Source: Candidatus Zipacnadia bacterium (GTDB taxonomy: Bacteria > Armatimonadota > Zipacnadia > Zipacnadales > Zipacnadaceae). Taken from it: a DNA stretch of 22,054 nt. Made by a program: the position numbers and the translations under genes. The notes beneath the pieces are model-generated. The model had not been told where the DNA came from. It searched no databases and saw nothing but the letters and a program-made list of their open reading frames with translations. Of this stretch, positions 13,850 to 22,026 are shown in pieces. How positions within the stretch are numbered: position 1 is the stretch's first letter; every line of letters begins with the position of its first letter. Location of the stretch: contig JALGTD010000026.1 of NCBI GenBank assembly GCA_029821515.1, forward strand, positions 1-22,054. Direction: 5' to 3'.

Positions 13850-15811
13850 ATGAATGCTCGCAGTGGCTTGACACCGCGGGCTGTACTAATCGGCCTCATC
13901 TGTGCGATCGCGGCCTGCTTTGTAGTGATCTGGGCTGAGCTCGTAGCTCGGACTATCCAAATTGCCATTCTGCAATTCGCGCCGGCGGCCATCGGCTTCT
14001 TTTTGGTTGTGGTCATCCTCAACGTTATTCTGCGCAACATAAGCCTGCGGATAGCGTTCTCTTCGCGGGAAATGATTGCTATCTATATGATGGTGCTGGT
14101 GGCGGCGCTGCTCACCTCACGGGGGCTGCTGGAGAAGCTCGTACCTGCTCTGATCGCCTATAACTACTATGCTACGCCTGCCAACAACTGGGCCGAGCTG
14201 TTCTTCAGCCACACTCCGCAGTGGGCAGTACCCTTTGATGTAGGCGGCCCCGCCGGGCAGTATGTAGCTACTGCCTTCTATGAGGGCCTGCGCCCCGGCG
14301 TGGCAGTGCCCTGGGCACAGTGGGCGATGCCGTTAGCTGCGTGGGCTATTGTCAGCGTGAGTATGTTGTTTTGTTTTGCGTGCCTGGCGGCGATCCTGCG
14401 CAAGCAATGGGTGGACAATGAAAAGCTGATATTCCCTCTTACCGAACTTCCGCTGGCCCTGGCCCGTGACAAAAAGGGGGCTGGCTCTTTCTTCCGCAAC
14501 AAGCTAATGTGGATTGGCTTTGCCATCCCCACGGTCATATTCATTCTTAACGGACTGCATGCCATAAACCCGAGCATCCCGCAAATACCGCTCCAGCATT
14601 CGCTGAATGCTGCCTTCAGCGGTCTGGGAGCATCCTGGGCAGCTATGGGGTATACGACGGCCTATATCTCTTTGGCAGCGATAGGATTCGCCTACTTTCT
14701 GTCCTCGGAGCTGCTATTCTCTTTGTGGTTTTTCTATTGGTTTGTACGCTTAGAGAACGTCATCTTTGCTGCGCTGGGCATGGGCGGCGAAGCTATGCCC
14801 CTGTACCCGACGTCTTTGCTTAACGGCTATCAAGTTGCGGGAGCATATCTAGTCCTCGTTGCGTATATCATCAAGTCAGCATGGCCCCACCTGCGCGAGT
14901 TTGCCCGGCGAGCGTTCAGTTCCCAATCTGAAGCTGACAAAGAGCGGGAATTTCTGCCGCCCCGAGTGGCTCTTTACGGCCTGGCTATTGCCAGCATGAT
15001 CTGCATCTACTGGTTCATACAGTTGGGAATGAGTCCGCTTATGGCCGTCCTTGAGCTGGGCATCTATCTTTTCGTGGTCGTGCCAGTGATGGCCCGAAGT
15101 GTGGCCGAGGCCGGTATGCTGATGACCGAGACCTCCTTCCGGCCGGTGGATCTGGTACGATTGTTCACCACCGAAGCCAGCCTCGGACCCGGCAATCTTA
15201 CCAGTCTTTCACTGGTGGACGCAGTTTTTACCCGCGATCTGCGCGGCAATCTGCTCAGTACGTTTCTCGACGGCCTGAAGATGTCTGACGTTGTGAAGCT
15301 GGACCGCCGTGCCCTGCTTTATGCTGTCGCCATCGGGGTGCTGATAGCCTTTGTCGTCGGCGGCTATCTGCACGTCGTCACCCCTTATCACAACGGCGCA
15401 ATCACTATGTATGGGTATATCTACCAGGGCAATCCCATCTGGGGCTTCAAGCATTTTGCGGCTGCTTTACAGGTCGGGGATAACTACGATGCGCGCCTGC
15501 CTGCCTACTTTGGCTCTGGTGTAGTAATTGCTGCGGCCCTCAGTGTACTGCGCGTTCGCTATGTGTGGTGGCCGTTGATGCCACTGGCCTGGGCGCTTTC
15601 TGGGTCGTGGAGTATGATCGTGTTTTGGTTCCCCTTTCTGCTGGCCTGGATTATCAAGGGCGTCATCGTCCGCTATGGGGGCTGGACCATTTATACTCGT
15701 CTCCAGCCATTCTTTTTAGGCTTGATCCTCGGCGAATTTTCCCAGGCGGTAATATGGGCCACAATCGGCGGTATCTGGCGGGTGCCTACGCCCTTCTTCC
15801 CATGGCCCTGA
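13850..15811 (+). CDS. Large polytopic membrane protein, DUF6785/DUF6784-like (OPT-like transporter)
   Basis: A 653-residue integral membrane protein with a dozen or more hydrophobic segments spread along its length, from LIGLICAIAACFVVIWAEL at the N-terminus to the last one near the C-terminus. The pattern WVDNEKLIFPLTELPLAL at about 185-202, followed by a first-third loop rich in aromatic and Pro residues, fits the DUF6785/DUF6784 proteins that I associate with OPT-like transporters. Substrate and function are unestablished. The ATG at 13850 follows AAGGAG at 6 nt; the TTG five codons upstream is a less likely start. It is followed at 21 bp by the FHA protein. Location at the end of a glycan-use region suggests uptake of a sugar, oligosaccharide or peptide (inference). 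Confidence 0.75.
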   Translation: MNARSGLTPRAVLIGLICAIAACFVVIWAELVARTIQIAILQFAPAAIGFFLVVVILNVILRNISLRIAFSSREMIAIYMMVLVAALLTSRGLLEKLVPALIAYNYYATPANNWAELFFSHTPQWAVPFDVGGPAGQYVATAFYEGLRPGVAVPWAQWAMPLAAWAIVSVSMLFCFACLAAILRKQWVDNEKLIFPLTELPLALARDKKGAGSFFRNKLMWIGFAIPTVIFILNGLHAINPSIPQIPLQHSLNAAFSGLGASWAAMGYTTAYISLAAIGFAYFLSSELLFSLWFFYWFVRLENVIFAALGMGGEAMPLYPTSLLNGYQVAGAYLVLVAYIIKSAWPHLREFARRAFSSQSEADKEREFLPPRVALYGLAIASMICIYWFIQLGMSPLMAVLELGIYLFVVVPVMARSVAEAGMLMTETSFRPVDLVRLFTTEASLGPGNLTSLSLVDAVFTRDLRGNLLSTFLDGLKMSDVVKLDRRALLYAVAIGVLIAFVVGGYLHVVTPYHNGAITMYGYIYQGNPIWGFKHFAAALQVGDNYDARLPAYFGSGVVIAAALSVLRVRYVWWPLMPLAWALSGSWSMIVFWFPFLLAWIIKGVIVRYGGWTIYTRLQPFFLGLILGEFSQAVIWATIGGIWRVPTPFFPWP

Positions 15812-15832
15812 CGGCTGCTAATAGAGGATAGG

Positions 15833-17029
15833 ATGGTGAGGTTGATGACTGAGAAGAAGTCTGACCGCGAAGATAATGAGGATATTATCGAGATATCTGT
15901 CAAGGACCTGGACGCCCAGCTCCCGGAAGCGTCTCAGATTCCGGCGGCCGGCGATATATTGGTCATTGACCACGAGGACCTGGCAGACGTTGATCAGAGG
16001 CCGTTGACCGAAGCTCCTGTATCGTATCGGCCACTACCGGGTGTGGACAGCAGGCGTGAAGCCGGTAAGAAATCGGGTGTGGGAGGTCTGCTTGGCTCAG
16101 CGATTCTGCAGATGGCCGCCGCCGGGTTGGTTGGTGGCTTCCTGGCCTGGGCTATAATGGAGCCCTTTATCACTGATGAGGGGACTGCGGCTGAGTTGGT
16201 CGCTATATTGTTGGAGATGGCGGGCTTTGGCGCGGTGCTGGGCGGGATGATCGGCCTGGCTTTGGGTAGTTTGGAAGGGATTGTGACTGGTGCGTGGGAG
16301 AAGGCGATAACTGGTGGCGGTTTGGGACTGCTCATTGGCGGTGGTGGTGGCGCAGTCGGTGGGGTGGCCGGACAGCTCACCTATGGGATATTTAGTGGAG
16401 GAGGAGATGTGGTAAGCTTCTCGGCTATTATCCTGCAAATAGTTGTACGTGCTTTCGCCTGGAGTCTGGTAGGCCTGTTCATCGGCTTAGGTCAAGGCGC
16501 AATGACGCGAGCTTCTCAGAAAATAATCAACGGGCTGCTTGGTGGAGCGCTGGGCGGCTTCCTGGGTGGGTTGTTGTTTGACCCGATATCATTGGTCTTT
16601 GGCGGAATCTCTTTAAGCCTAACCGGCGAGGTTAGTGGCTGGCTGAGTCGGCTGGTGGGAATGTCCGTACTCGGCCTGTGTACTGGCGCTGCAATCGGCA
16701 TGGTCGAGGAGGTTCGCAAAGAAGACTGGCTCACCATCGTTGCCGGTCCGCTTAAGGGCAAGCAGTTCATCATTTATCGGTCACCGACCATCATTGGCAG
16801 CAGCCCGAAGGCCGATATATGTCTGGTCAAAGACCCGCAGGTGACCGCTGAACATGCCCGGATTGATCGAGACCGTAACCGTTGTGTACTGCTGGATCTG
16901 AGCGCAGGCCAGACAGCCGTCAACGACCAGTGGGTTACCCGCAAGCAGCTCCGTGATGGTGACTACGTGACGATAGGACAGACTGTGCTGCGCTATGAGA
17001 CGCGGGCGCTTCAGCAGCTCCGCGGATAG
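15833..17029 (+). CDS. Glycine-zipper membrane protein with C-terminal FHA domain
   Basis: A 398-residue protein. Residues 1-80 are charged and likely cytoplasmic. Residues about 83-290 contain repeated glycine-rich hydrophobic segments (GGLLGSAILQMAAAGLVGGF, GFGAVLGGMIGLALGSLEG, GGGLGLLIGGGGGAVGG, NGLLGGALGGFLGGLLF, LGLCTGAAIGM), typical of tightly packed membrane helices. Residues about 299-391 form an FHA domain, normally a phosphothreonine-binding module (TIIGSSPKADICL, VTAEHARI, NDQWV, LRDGDYVTIG). The usual GR at the start of the binding loop is GS here and the usual Ser of SxxH is Thr, so phosphopeptide binding may be altered. The start could also be the ATG at 15845. The gene follows the DUF6785-type gene by 21 bp and ends 11 bp from the convergent methyltransferase. 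Its role is unknown. Confidence 0.8.
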   Translation: MVRLMTEKKSDREDNEDIIEISVKDLDAQLPEASQIPAAGDILVIDHEDLADVDQRPLTEAPVSYRPLPGVDSRREAGKKSGVGGLLGSAILQMAAAGLVGGFLAWAIMEPFITDEGTAAELVAILLEMAGFGAVLGGMIGLALGSLEGIVTGAWEKAITGGGLGLLIGGGGGAVGGVAGQLTYGIFSGGGDVVSFSAIILQIVVRAFAWSLVGLFIGLGQGAMTRASQKIINGLLGGALGGFLGGLLFDPISLVFGGISLSLTGEVSGWLSRLVGMSVLGLCTGAAIGMVEEVRKEDWLTIVAGPLKGKQFIIYRSPTIIGSSPKADICLVKDPQVTAEHARIDRDRNRCVLLDLSAGQTAVNDQWVTRKQLRDGDYVTIGQTVLRYETRALQQLRG

Positions 17030-17040
17030 GGCAGAGGTGC

Positions 17041-17802
17041 TTACTGGCTTTGGAGCTTCTCGGCGAGATAAAGCACCTGGCGCTGATATCCGGCGAAGGG
17101 GGTAGCCTCATAGTCACCGTAGACGGCCACCTTGCGCAGGCCAGCCTGGGCCATCATCTCGTCCAGTTCGGCGATTCCATATAGGCGAATCGAGGCCCTG
17201 TGTATCACGGGACCGCTGTTGCTTTGCCGCCATTCGCTGATAAGTTGGTGCGTGGAGCGCACGTACCGACAGCTCAGGACAAGCTGCTGGCCATCAGCCG
17301 TTTGCATAGGCAGGTAGCGAGGTGCGAACATTATCTGGTGGGGGCGGTTACGGGTCTCCAGGAGGAATTTTCCTCCAGGCTGCAGCACCCGTGCGCTTTC
17401 TGCCAGCACGTGCTGATTTTCCTCGTCTGACTGGCAATATCCGAAACTGTTGAACAGGTTCAACACCACGTTGAAGGAGCCGGCGGCGAACGGTAACTGG
17501 CGGGCGTCGGCGCGTAGAATCGGTGCCTCTACGCCGGCTTCGGTGAGCCAGCGGTGGGCTTGTGCTAGCATCATCGGAGCTATGTCCACTCCCAATACAC
17601 TGTAGCCACGCTGGGCCAGGGCCACCAGATGGCGACCATATCCACAGCAGACATCAGCGATCCGCTGCTGGCGGTTCAGTTCCAGGATGCTGATCAGGCC
17701 GGCCACTTCCTGTTCGGTCTCGTCGGTGTCGGGGAAGCGGGAGAGGTCCAACGAGTGGCGATGATCGAAGAAATCTTTCCACCAAGTCGCGCCGCCGCTC
17801 AT
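17041..17802 (-). CDS. Class I SAM-dependent methyltransferase
   Basis: A 253-residue Rossmann-fold methyltransferase. Motif I is IADVCCGYGRHLVALA (48-63), the ribose-binding acidic residue is Asp73 in VLGVDIAP, Asp99 lies in RADARQLPF, and NVVLNLFNSFGY (111-122) with LQPGGKFLLETRN make up the later motifs. The substrate is not evident; the family includes small-molecule and macromolecule methylases. The ATG at 17802 overlaps the TGA of the response-regulator gene by one base (TGATG), so translation is probably coupled. The gene ends in TAA, 11 bp from the convergent FHA gene. Confidence 0.85.
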   Translation of the reverse strand: MSGGATWWKDFFDHRHSLDLSRFPDTDETEQEVAGLISILELNRQQRIADVCCGYGRHLVALAQRGYSVLGVDIAPMMLAQAHRWLTEAGVEAPILRADARQLPFAAGSFNVVLNLFNSFGYCQSDEENQHVLAESARVLQPGGKFLLETRNRPHQIMFAPRYLPMQTADGQQLVLSCRYVRSTHQLISEWRQSNSGPVIHRASIRLYGIAELDEMMAQAGLRKVAVYGDYEATPFAGYQRQVLYLAEKLQSQ

Positions 17803-18857
17803 CAGTCGCCCAGCAGGCTTTCCAGGTCAACAAACTCTTCTGGTTTGGTGTCGTCTGCTGTGGGGGATTGTGCCCTTGGTCGAATGGTGCTGGTGGCCGC
17901 CAGAATGATAGTTGCCTGTACTGCCAGCATTGCCACCAGGTCCTGATCCTCGGCACTGAAAGGCTGGGTGTGTTCGTCAAACATGGCGATGAGACCGAGC
18001 ACCTTGTCCGCTGCGATCAGCGGCTGAGCCAACACCCGACGCATACCCTGATAGACCAGCACGTCGTCGCTCAATTCTGGATTGCTGAGCAGATCATTGA
18101 TGACCTGACGCTGGCTGGATGCTGCCGCTTGGCCTAACACACCTGAGCCCAGAGGGATGCTGTGCTCATGTACCTCGTGGATAGCCTCTCCGATCCAACT
18201 GATTGGCGATAGCTCATCGAGGCTGGGATCTTTGCGCAAGATTACGCCCGCTCCAGCTCCCGTCAAGTCGGCTGCTGTCGTCAGCAGGTGGTGCATAATG
18301 GTCTGGGGACTGTGGACTTCAGACAAGTGCTGGCCTAGCTCTATCAGTGTTTGGAGCCGCCCTTGTAGCTCGCGGACACGTTCTTGAAGCGTAACTTGGC
18401 CCTGGCGCATCCTGCGGTTGGTCTCGTCTAGCTCACCAATGATACGCTGACTTGTGCTTAACATACCTCGGCCTACCAGGCCCCGCTGGAGTGTGTCTAC
18501 GAGCTGCTGGGGATCAATAGGTTTGCGCAGGTAGTCAAAGACACCGTGATGGATGGCGTCGATTGCCGAATCAAGAGATGCGTAGCCGGTAATGATGATA
18601 ACCACGGTCTGCGGGTCGGCCTGGTGAGCGGCGGCGACTACCTCCATTCCCCCAATCCCCGGCAGTACCAGGTCAACTATCGCAGCGTCAAACTGCTGTC
18701 CGGCGAGCTGGCCCAGTGCCTCCTCGCCTGTGGCCGCGGTGACCACCTCATAGCCCTTCTCGGATAGCGTTTTCTCACAGAGGGCAGCGACCATAGGATC
18801 ATCGTCAACGACCAGTACTTTTGAATGTGTCTCGCTCGTAGGCATTAGAGTTGCCAT
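17802..18857 (-). CDS. Response regulator with receiver and GAF domains
   Basis: 351 residues from the ATG at 18857 (an ATG at 18845 is also possible; the frame opens with a TTG at 18884 that I do not favour). Residues about 13-128 form a receiver domain: acidic pocket DDD at 18-20, phospho-acceptor Asp62 in AAIVDLVLPG, Thr90 in IIITGYAS, and Lys112 in YLRKPI. Residues about 130-165 are a predicted coiled coil (LDETNRRMRQGQVTLQERV). Residues about 165-325 form a GAF domain (TIMHHLLTTAADLTGAGAGVILRK, LGSGVLGQAA, VLAQPLIAADKVLGLIAMF). There is no DNA-binding or cyclase output, so it should act through protein contacts or small-ligand sensing. It is translationally coupled to the methyltransferase and lies in the same direction as pilT, hinting at surface or motility control (inference). 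Confidence 0.88.
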   Translation of the reverse strand: MATLMPTSETHSKVLVVDDDPMVAALCEKTLSEKGYEVVTAATGEEALGQLAGQQFDAAIVDLVLPGIGGMEVVAAAHQADPQTVVIIITGYASLDSAIDAIHHGVFDYLRKPIDPQQLVDTLQRGLVGRGMLSTSQRIIGELDETNRRMRQGQVTLQERVRELQGRLQTLIELGQHLSEVHSPQTIMHHLLTTAADLTGAGAGVILRKDPSLDELSPISWIGEAIHEVHEHSIPLGSGVLGQAAASSQRQVINDLLSNPELSDDVLVYQGMRRVLAQPLIAADKVLGLIAMFDEHTQPFSAEDQDLVAMLAVQATIILAATSTIRPRAQSPTADDTKPEEFVDLESLLGD

Positions 18858-18907
18858 TCGGCAGCGTCGTTTGGCGTTTGTCAAAGCTTTTGGAGAACGA
18901 AGCTAAT

Positions 18908-19201
18908 TCAAGCATACGCGGTGGGCGCGATGAGAAAATCGTCAAAACTATCTTTTGCTGTCTGCCACTCGGCTACTACATTTTGTACCCAAGACATCTG
19001 CGGCCCAGTACGCAGCTTGGCTACAAATTCCTGAAGATCCTGGTCATTACCTTCAGCAATTATCTCAACTGCTCCGTCTGTCCGGTTTCGTACCCAGCCG
19101 GTCACGCCTAATTGGTTGGCGTTTCGGCGAATGAAGAACCTGAACCCCACTCCCTGCACTCGGCCTGTTATGACTGCGTGGAGTCTGGTAGCTTCGGACA
19201 C
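18908..19201 (-). CDS. acyP: Acylphosphatase
   Basis: A 97-residue small enzyme that hydrolyses carboxyl-phosphate bonds. The signature GRVQGVGFRFF is present with catalytic Arg21, and the water-positioning Asn39 lies in GWVRNRTDGAVEI; EGNDQDLQEFVAKL completes the fold. The start is a GTG at 19201 with AGAGGT 7 nt upstream; the ATG two bases earlier is out of frame. A second small domain is not present. It sits between the Cys-rich membrane protein (48 bp) and the response regulator (50 bp). Confidence 0.93.
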   Translation of the reverse strand: MSEATRLHAVITGRVQGVGFRFFIRRNANQLGVTGWVRNRTDGAVEIIAEGNDQDLQEFVAKLRTGPQMSWVQNVVAEWQTAKDSFDDFLIAPTAYA

Positions 19202-19249
19202 ATATGATACCTCTAACCTGTTTGGTGTTGGTGTGGGGAGGATGGCAGG

Positions 19250-20368
19250 CTACAGTTTCTTGACCAGTATCAGCCACTCGGTGAATTTAAGCACCCACGA
19301 CAGTACAAGTAGCCCCAGGATGATCAGGAAGAACACTTGCCCTGTGGGAGTATTGAGTTGATCGAACCAGTATTGGGGGTCTACCTGCGAACCGTATGTG
19401 AACTGGCTGGCCACAGTGGCCATACCGGTTATGGTTAAATCATAGAGCCTCAGGAGTGGTTGGTAGAATACGAAGAATGCTAGTATGGTGGCTATCGCCA
19501 GAATTGGGTTCAGAACGCGGTACTTGGCCCGCTGGTGCTCCAGATAGATGGCGCACTGGGCACAGGAGATGGTCCGCTCTCGTTGCACTGGGGCATCGGC
19601 CCGAAGATCTGAGCGGATATATTCTTGTTGGCGTTGGCGCTGTTGGCTATCAGTGGATGCCCCCACCCCCCCGGTGCGAATAAGCTGCTCCACCAGGCCG
19701 GGATCGCAGTTGCAGCCCCGTCCGAACCGCCAGCAGGACTTGCGTGCCTTGAAAGCCGGACATATCTCTCGTATGGCTTGGTGACAGAAGGGCATCTGCC
19801 AGCAGGGTGTCCAGGGCCAGATGGTCTTAATCTGGGCCTTCTCTCCTGGCTTCGCTTTTTCTTCTGCCTGCGGCTGAGCTTCCTTGAGTCTAAGACCGCC
19901 GTGGGCAACTTGGTGGTATACTTCATACAGGATACGAACACCAACCACGGCAACTATGATCGTTCCCGTCAAAGTCCCCCACGTCATCAGTGACTGAGCT
20001 GCCGGGCTGGTGGCTGATCGGGCGTGGCTGGAAATGAGAAAGGGAATACCCAGCAGGTAGCCCAGGCCAACAATCCCAGCCAGAACGGCCCATGCTATCT
20101 CTGCGAAGGTGATTAAGACAAGACAGACCGTTGCCAGGCCAGCACTAACAGCCAGCACCTGGCCAACCAGTTGGAGATTAGCGACGACGCGGGGTGCAGC
20201 CTGCGCAGACAACTGCCCGCTGAAGATCCCGTAGAGGATATAACTGGTGGCAAGCACCATTGCCAGCAGGCTCCACTTCAGGATGGTCTCGGCATACTTT
20301 GTGAGATCAACCCAGCTCTGTTCTGTCGACTGGGATCGGGTTGATTGCCCGGGGTGTCGGCGACTCAT
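19250..20368 (-). CDS. Unrecognised polytopic membrane protein with a Cys-rich cytoplasmic loop
   Basis: 372 residues from the ATG at 20368, which follows AGGAG; the frame's earlier ATG at 20401 has no ribosome binding site. Hydrophobic segments lie at about 33-50, 64-90, 92-113, 129-150, 287-302 and 344-368, giving roughly six membrane spans. Between residues 185 and 275 is a hydrophilic loop with eight cysteines (189, 195, 203, 212, 219, 221, then C269-x-x-C272). Its first part is rich in W and F (WPWTPCWQMPFCHQ); a CNC pair and a CxxC follow. This arrangement suggests a metal-binding or redox module. A Glu/Lys/Gln-rich linker (160-180) precedes it. No family is recognised. It lies 129 bp after pilT, in the same direction. 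Confidence 0.7.
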   Translation of the reverse strand: MSRRHPGQSTRSQSTEQSWVDLTKYAETILKWSLLAMVLATSYILYGIFSGQLSAQAAPRVVANLQLVGQVLAVSAGLATVCLVLITFAEIAWAVLAGIVGLGYLLGIPFLISSHARSATSPAAQSLMTWGTLTGTIIVAVVGVRILYEVYHQVAHGGLRLKEAQPQAEEKAKPGEKAQIKTIWPWTPCWQMPFCHQAIREICPAFKARKSCWRFGRGCNCDPGLVEQLIRTGGVGASTDSQQRQRQQEYIRSDLRADAPVQRERTISCAQCAIYLEHQRAKYRVLNPILAIATILAFFVFYQPLLRLYDLTITGMATVASQFTYGSQVDPQYWFDQLNTPTGQVFFLIILGLLVLSWVLKFTEWLILVKKL

Positions 20369-20497
20369 AGGTATCCGTCTCCTATCCCTAGTCCACTCCA
20401 TTCGCTGGTCAGTTCTCTCACTTCTCGCAAAGCGCTCTCAGTGGCAACGGTGCAGAGTAGTGAGTCACATAAATGACGAGTTGGGTACCACTTGTAG

Positions 20498-21706
20498 TTA
20501 TTGGTCCTGGCTATCGCTCTGCTGTCGCGATTGAGCCGACGAGGGCGATTGTTGCCCTAAGTTACTGGATCGTCGTTGTTTGCCTGCGCTGACTCGCCGC
20601 TTCTGCTGCTGCCGCGCGCGTTGGGCGTCATCGCGTTCTTTGTCCAGGCGGCGGAGCATCTGGCGCATCTCAGTGGCATTACCCGCGTAGAATTGGGCAG
20701 TTTCGGCGGAAATAACCCCCTGCTTATAGTAATGAAGCAGCGCTTGGTTCATCGTTTGCATGCCCCAGTGACTGCCTTCAAAGATGGCATCATCAATGTC
20801 CGAGGTCGCGCCATCTTCAATATACTGCTGAATGGTGGGCGTTATCATCATTATCTCGATGGCTGCGGTCCGGCCAGTGATGTCCTCGCGGGGGACCAGC
20901 TCCTGAGCCAGTGTTGCTACCATAGAGTCACTCAGGCGCATACAGATCTGTTTGCGCAGATCGGGAGGGAACATATGGATAATGCGCTCCAGGGTCTCGG
21001 CCGCTGACTTGGTATGAACCGTTGAGAAGACCAGGTGGCCGGTTTCCGCAGCCTGCATAGCTACATTGAATGTCTCGACGTCACGCATCTCGCCAATCAG
21101 GATAATGTCCGGGCTTTGGCGCATAACGTACTTAAGTGCATCCTGGAAGCTGTCTGTATCAATCCCCACGGCCCGCTGCGTGAAGATGCAGTGATTGTTG
21201 GTGTAGACGTACTCAATTGGGTCCTCGATGGTGACGATGTGAGCGCGCCGGTTGCTGTTGATGTGCTGTAACATACTTGCCAGTGTCGTTGACTTTCCGC
21301 AGCCGGTCGGACCGGTGACCAACACCAGGCCCTGGGGGCGCATAGCGATCTCTTTGAGTATCTCGGGCAGATCCAGGCTGTCAATGGTTGGTACCTGAAG
21401 GGGGATAAGGCGCATAGCCAGCCCGATGTCGTTCTGCTCCTGGAATATGTTGATACGCAATCGTGCGACACCTTCGAGCGTCAGACCGATATCTTTTTCG
21501 TGATATTCCTGGAACTTAGCCCAGTCTTGCTCATCCATTAGCGATTGGGCCAGTTCACTGGTGTCTTCCGGCGAGAGGTCTTGGACGTCCGGCACGGGCT
21601 CGATCACGCCCTTGACTCGTCGGTAGGGCACGGTACCCGCCTTAAAAAATACGTCAGATGCATTTACTTCAAAGCCCTGACGAATAATATCTTGCCAATT
21701 GATCAA
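20498..21706 (-). CDS. pilT: Type IV pilus retraction ATPase, PilT/PilU family
   Basis: A 402-residue secretion-type hexameric ATPase that powers pilus retraction. Residues 1-100 form the PAS-like N-terminal domain (ASDVFFKAGTVPYRRVKG). The ATPase core has Walker A GPTGCGKST (132-140), the Asp box TIEDPIEY, Walker B IILIGEMRD (201-209) and the His box HLVFSTVHT (224-232). The C-terminal GMQTMNQALLHYYKQGVIS resembles the PilU-type ending. A tail of about 45 residues rich in Gln, Arg and Ser (from residue 358) is unusual in length and composition. The ATG at 21706 follows AGGAGGT. A weak promoter TTGTTA to GATAAC (16-bp spacer, near 21797-21770) follows the tRNA terminator. The genes for the pilus itself are not in the window. 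Confidence 0.92.
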   Translation of the reverse strand: MINWQDIIRQGFEVNASDVFFKAGTVPYRRVKGVIEPVPDVQDLSPEDTSELAQSLMDEQDWAKFQEYHEKDIGLTLEGVARLRINIFQEQNDIGLAMRLIPLQVPTIDSLDLPEILKEIAMRPQGLVLVTGPTGCGKSTTLASMLQHINSNRRAHIVTIEDPIEYVYTNNHCIFTQRAVGIDTDSFQDALKYVMRQSPDIILIGEMRDVETFNVAMQAAETGHLVFSTVHTKSAAETLERIIHMFPPDLRKQICMRLSDSMVATLAQELVPREDITGRTAAIEIMMITPTIQQYIEDGATSDIDDAIFEGSHWGMQTMNQALLHYYKQGVISAETAQFYAGNATEMRQMLRRLDKERDDAQRARQQQKRRVSAGKQRRSSNLGQQSPSSAQSRQQSDSQDQ

Positions 21707-21795
21707 GGCACTACCTCCTGCTCCTGTTTTGTTATTGATTGAGTTGGCTGTGCCGAGCTGAATGCGGAAGTTATCAGTTTTGAGTATATCTTAAC

Positions 21796-21830
21796 AAAAA
21801 GGGCGCAACGAGGCAAGTCTCGTTGCACCC
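21796..21830 (-). terminator. Rho-independent terminator of tRNA-Ala
   Basis: On the minus strand a 12-bp stem, GGGTGCAACGAG (21830-21819) with CTCGTTGCGCCC (21812-21801), one T-G wobble and a 6-nt loop, is followed by TTTTT (21800-21796). It lies 15 bp after the tRNA 3' end. Confidence 0.95.
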
Positions 21831-21845
21831 ATGGTAGAGAATAGC

Positions 21846-21920
21846 TGGTGGAGCAGGCGGGATTCGAACCCGCGACCTCCTCCATGCCAAGGAGGCACTC
21901 TCCCCCTGAGCTACTGCCCC
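21846..21920 (-). tRNA. tRNA-Ala (anticodon GGC)
   Basis: On the minus strand the acceptor stem GGGGCAG pairs with CTGCTCC, including the G3-U70 wobble that identifies alanine tRNAs. Discriminator A and encoded CCA follow. The D arm is GCTCAGGGGGAGAGT, the anticodon loop TTGGCAT carries GGC on a CCTCC/GGAGG stem, and the T arm is GCGGGTTCGAATCCCGC. Confidence 0.97.
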
Positions 21921-21933
21921 AACTATGATACGA

Positions 21934-21962
21934 AGTATAACAAAGAGTCGCCACGGCGTCAA
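21934..21962 (-). promoter_or_regulatory. Sigma70-type promoter of tRNA-Ala
   Basis: On the minus strand TTGACG (21962-21957, 5 of 6) is followed after 17 bp by TATACT (21939-21934). The mature tRNA starts at 21920, leaving a short leader. Confidence 0.8.
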
Positions 21963-21982
21963 GATACCCTCTCCAATGGTGT

Positions 21983-22002
21983 CCGGCGGTTGCAACTGCC
22001 GG
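21983..22002. repeat. 20-bp inverted repeat over a plus-strand -35 element, operator candidate
   Basis: CCGGCGGTTGCAACTGCCGG is a palindrome with one mismatched pair (G against T) and no loop. It spans the TTGCAA -35 box of the promoter for the gene starting at 22027, and lies 20 bp from the tRNA-Ala promoter. This placement is typical for a dimeric repressor site. Confidence 0.5.
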
Positions 22003-22018
22003 TTCTTTGTGCTAAACT
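21990..22018 (+). promoter_or_regulatory. Sigma70-type promoter for the right-edge gene
   Basis: TTGCAA (21990-21995), a 17-bp spacer and TAAACT (22013-22018) predict transcription starting at about 22024-22027, almost on the ATG at 22027. Confidence 0.55.
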
Positions 22019-22026
22019 TTGCAGCA

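Noticed and set aside
13386..13874. Minus-strand frame of 162 codons
   Set aside because: It overlaps the dehydrogenase end and the start of the DUF6785-type gene, contains no recognisable domain, and lies opposite the AEC-like hydrophobic fragment.
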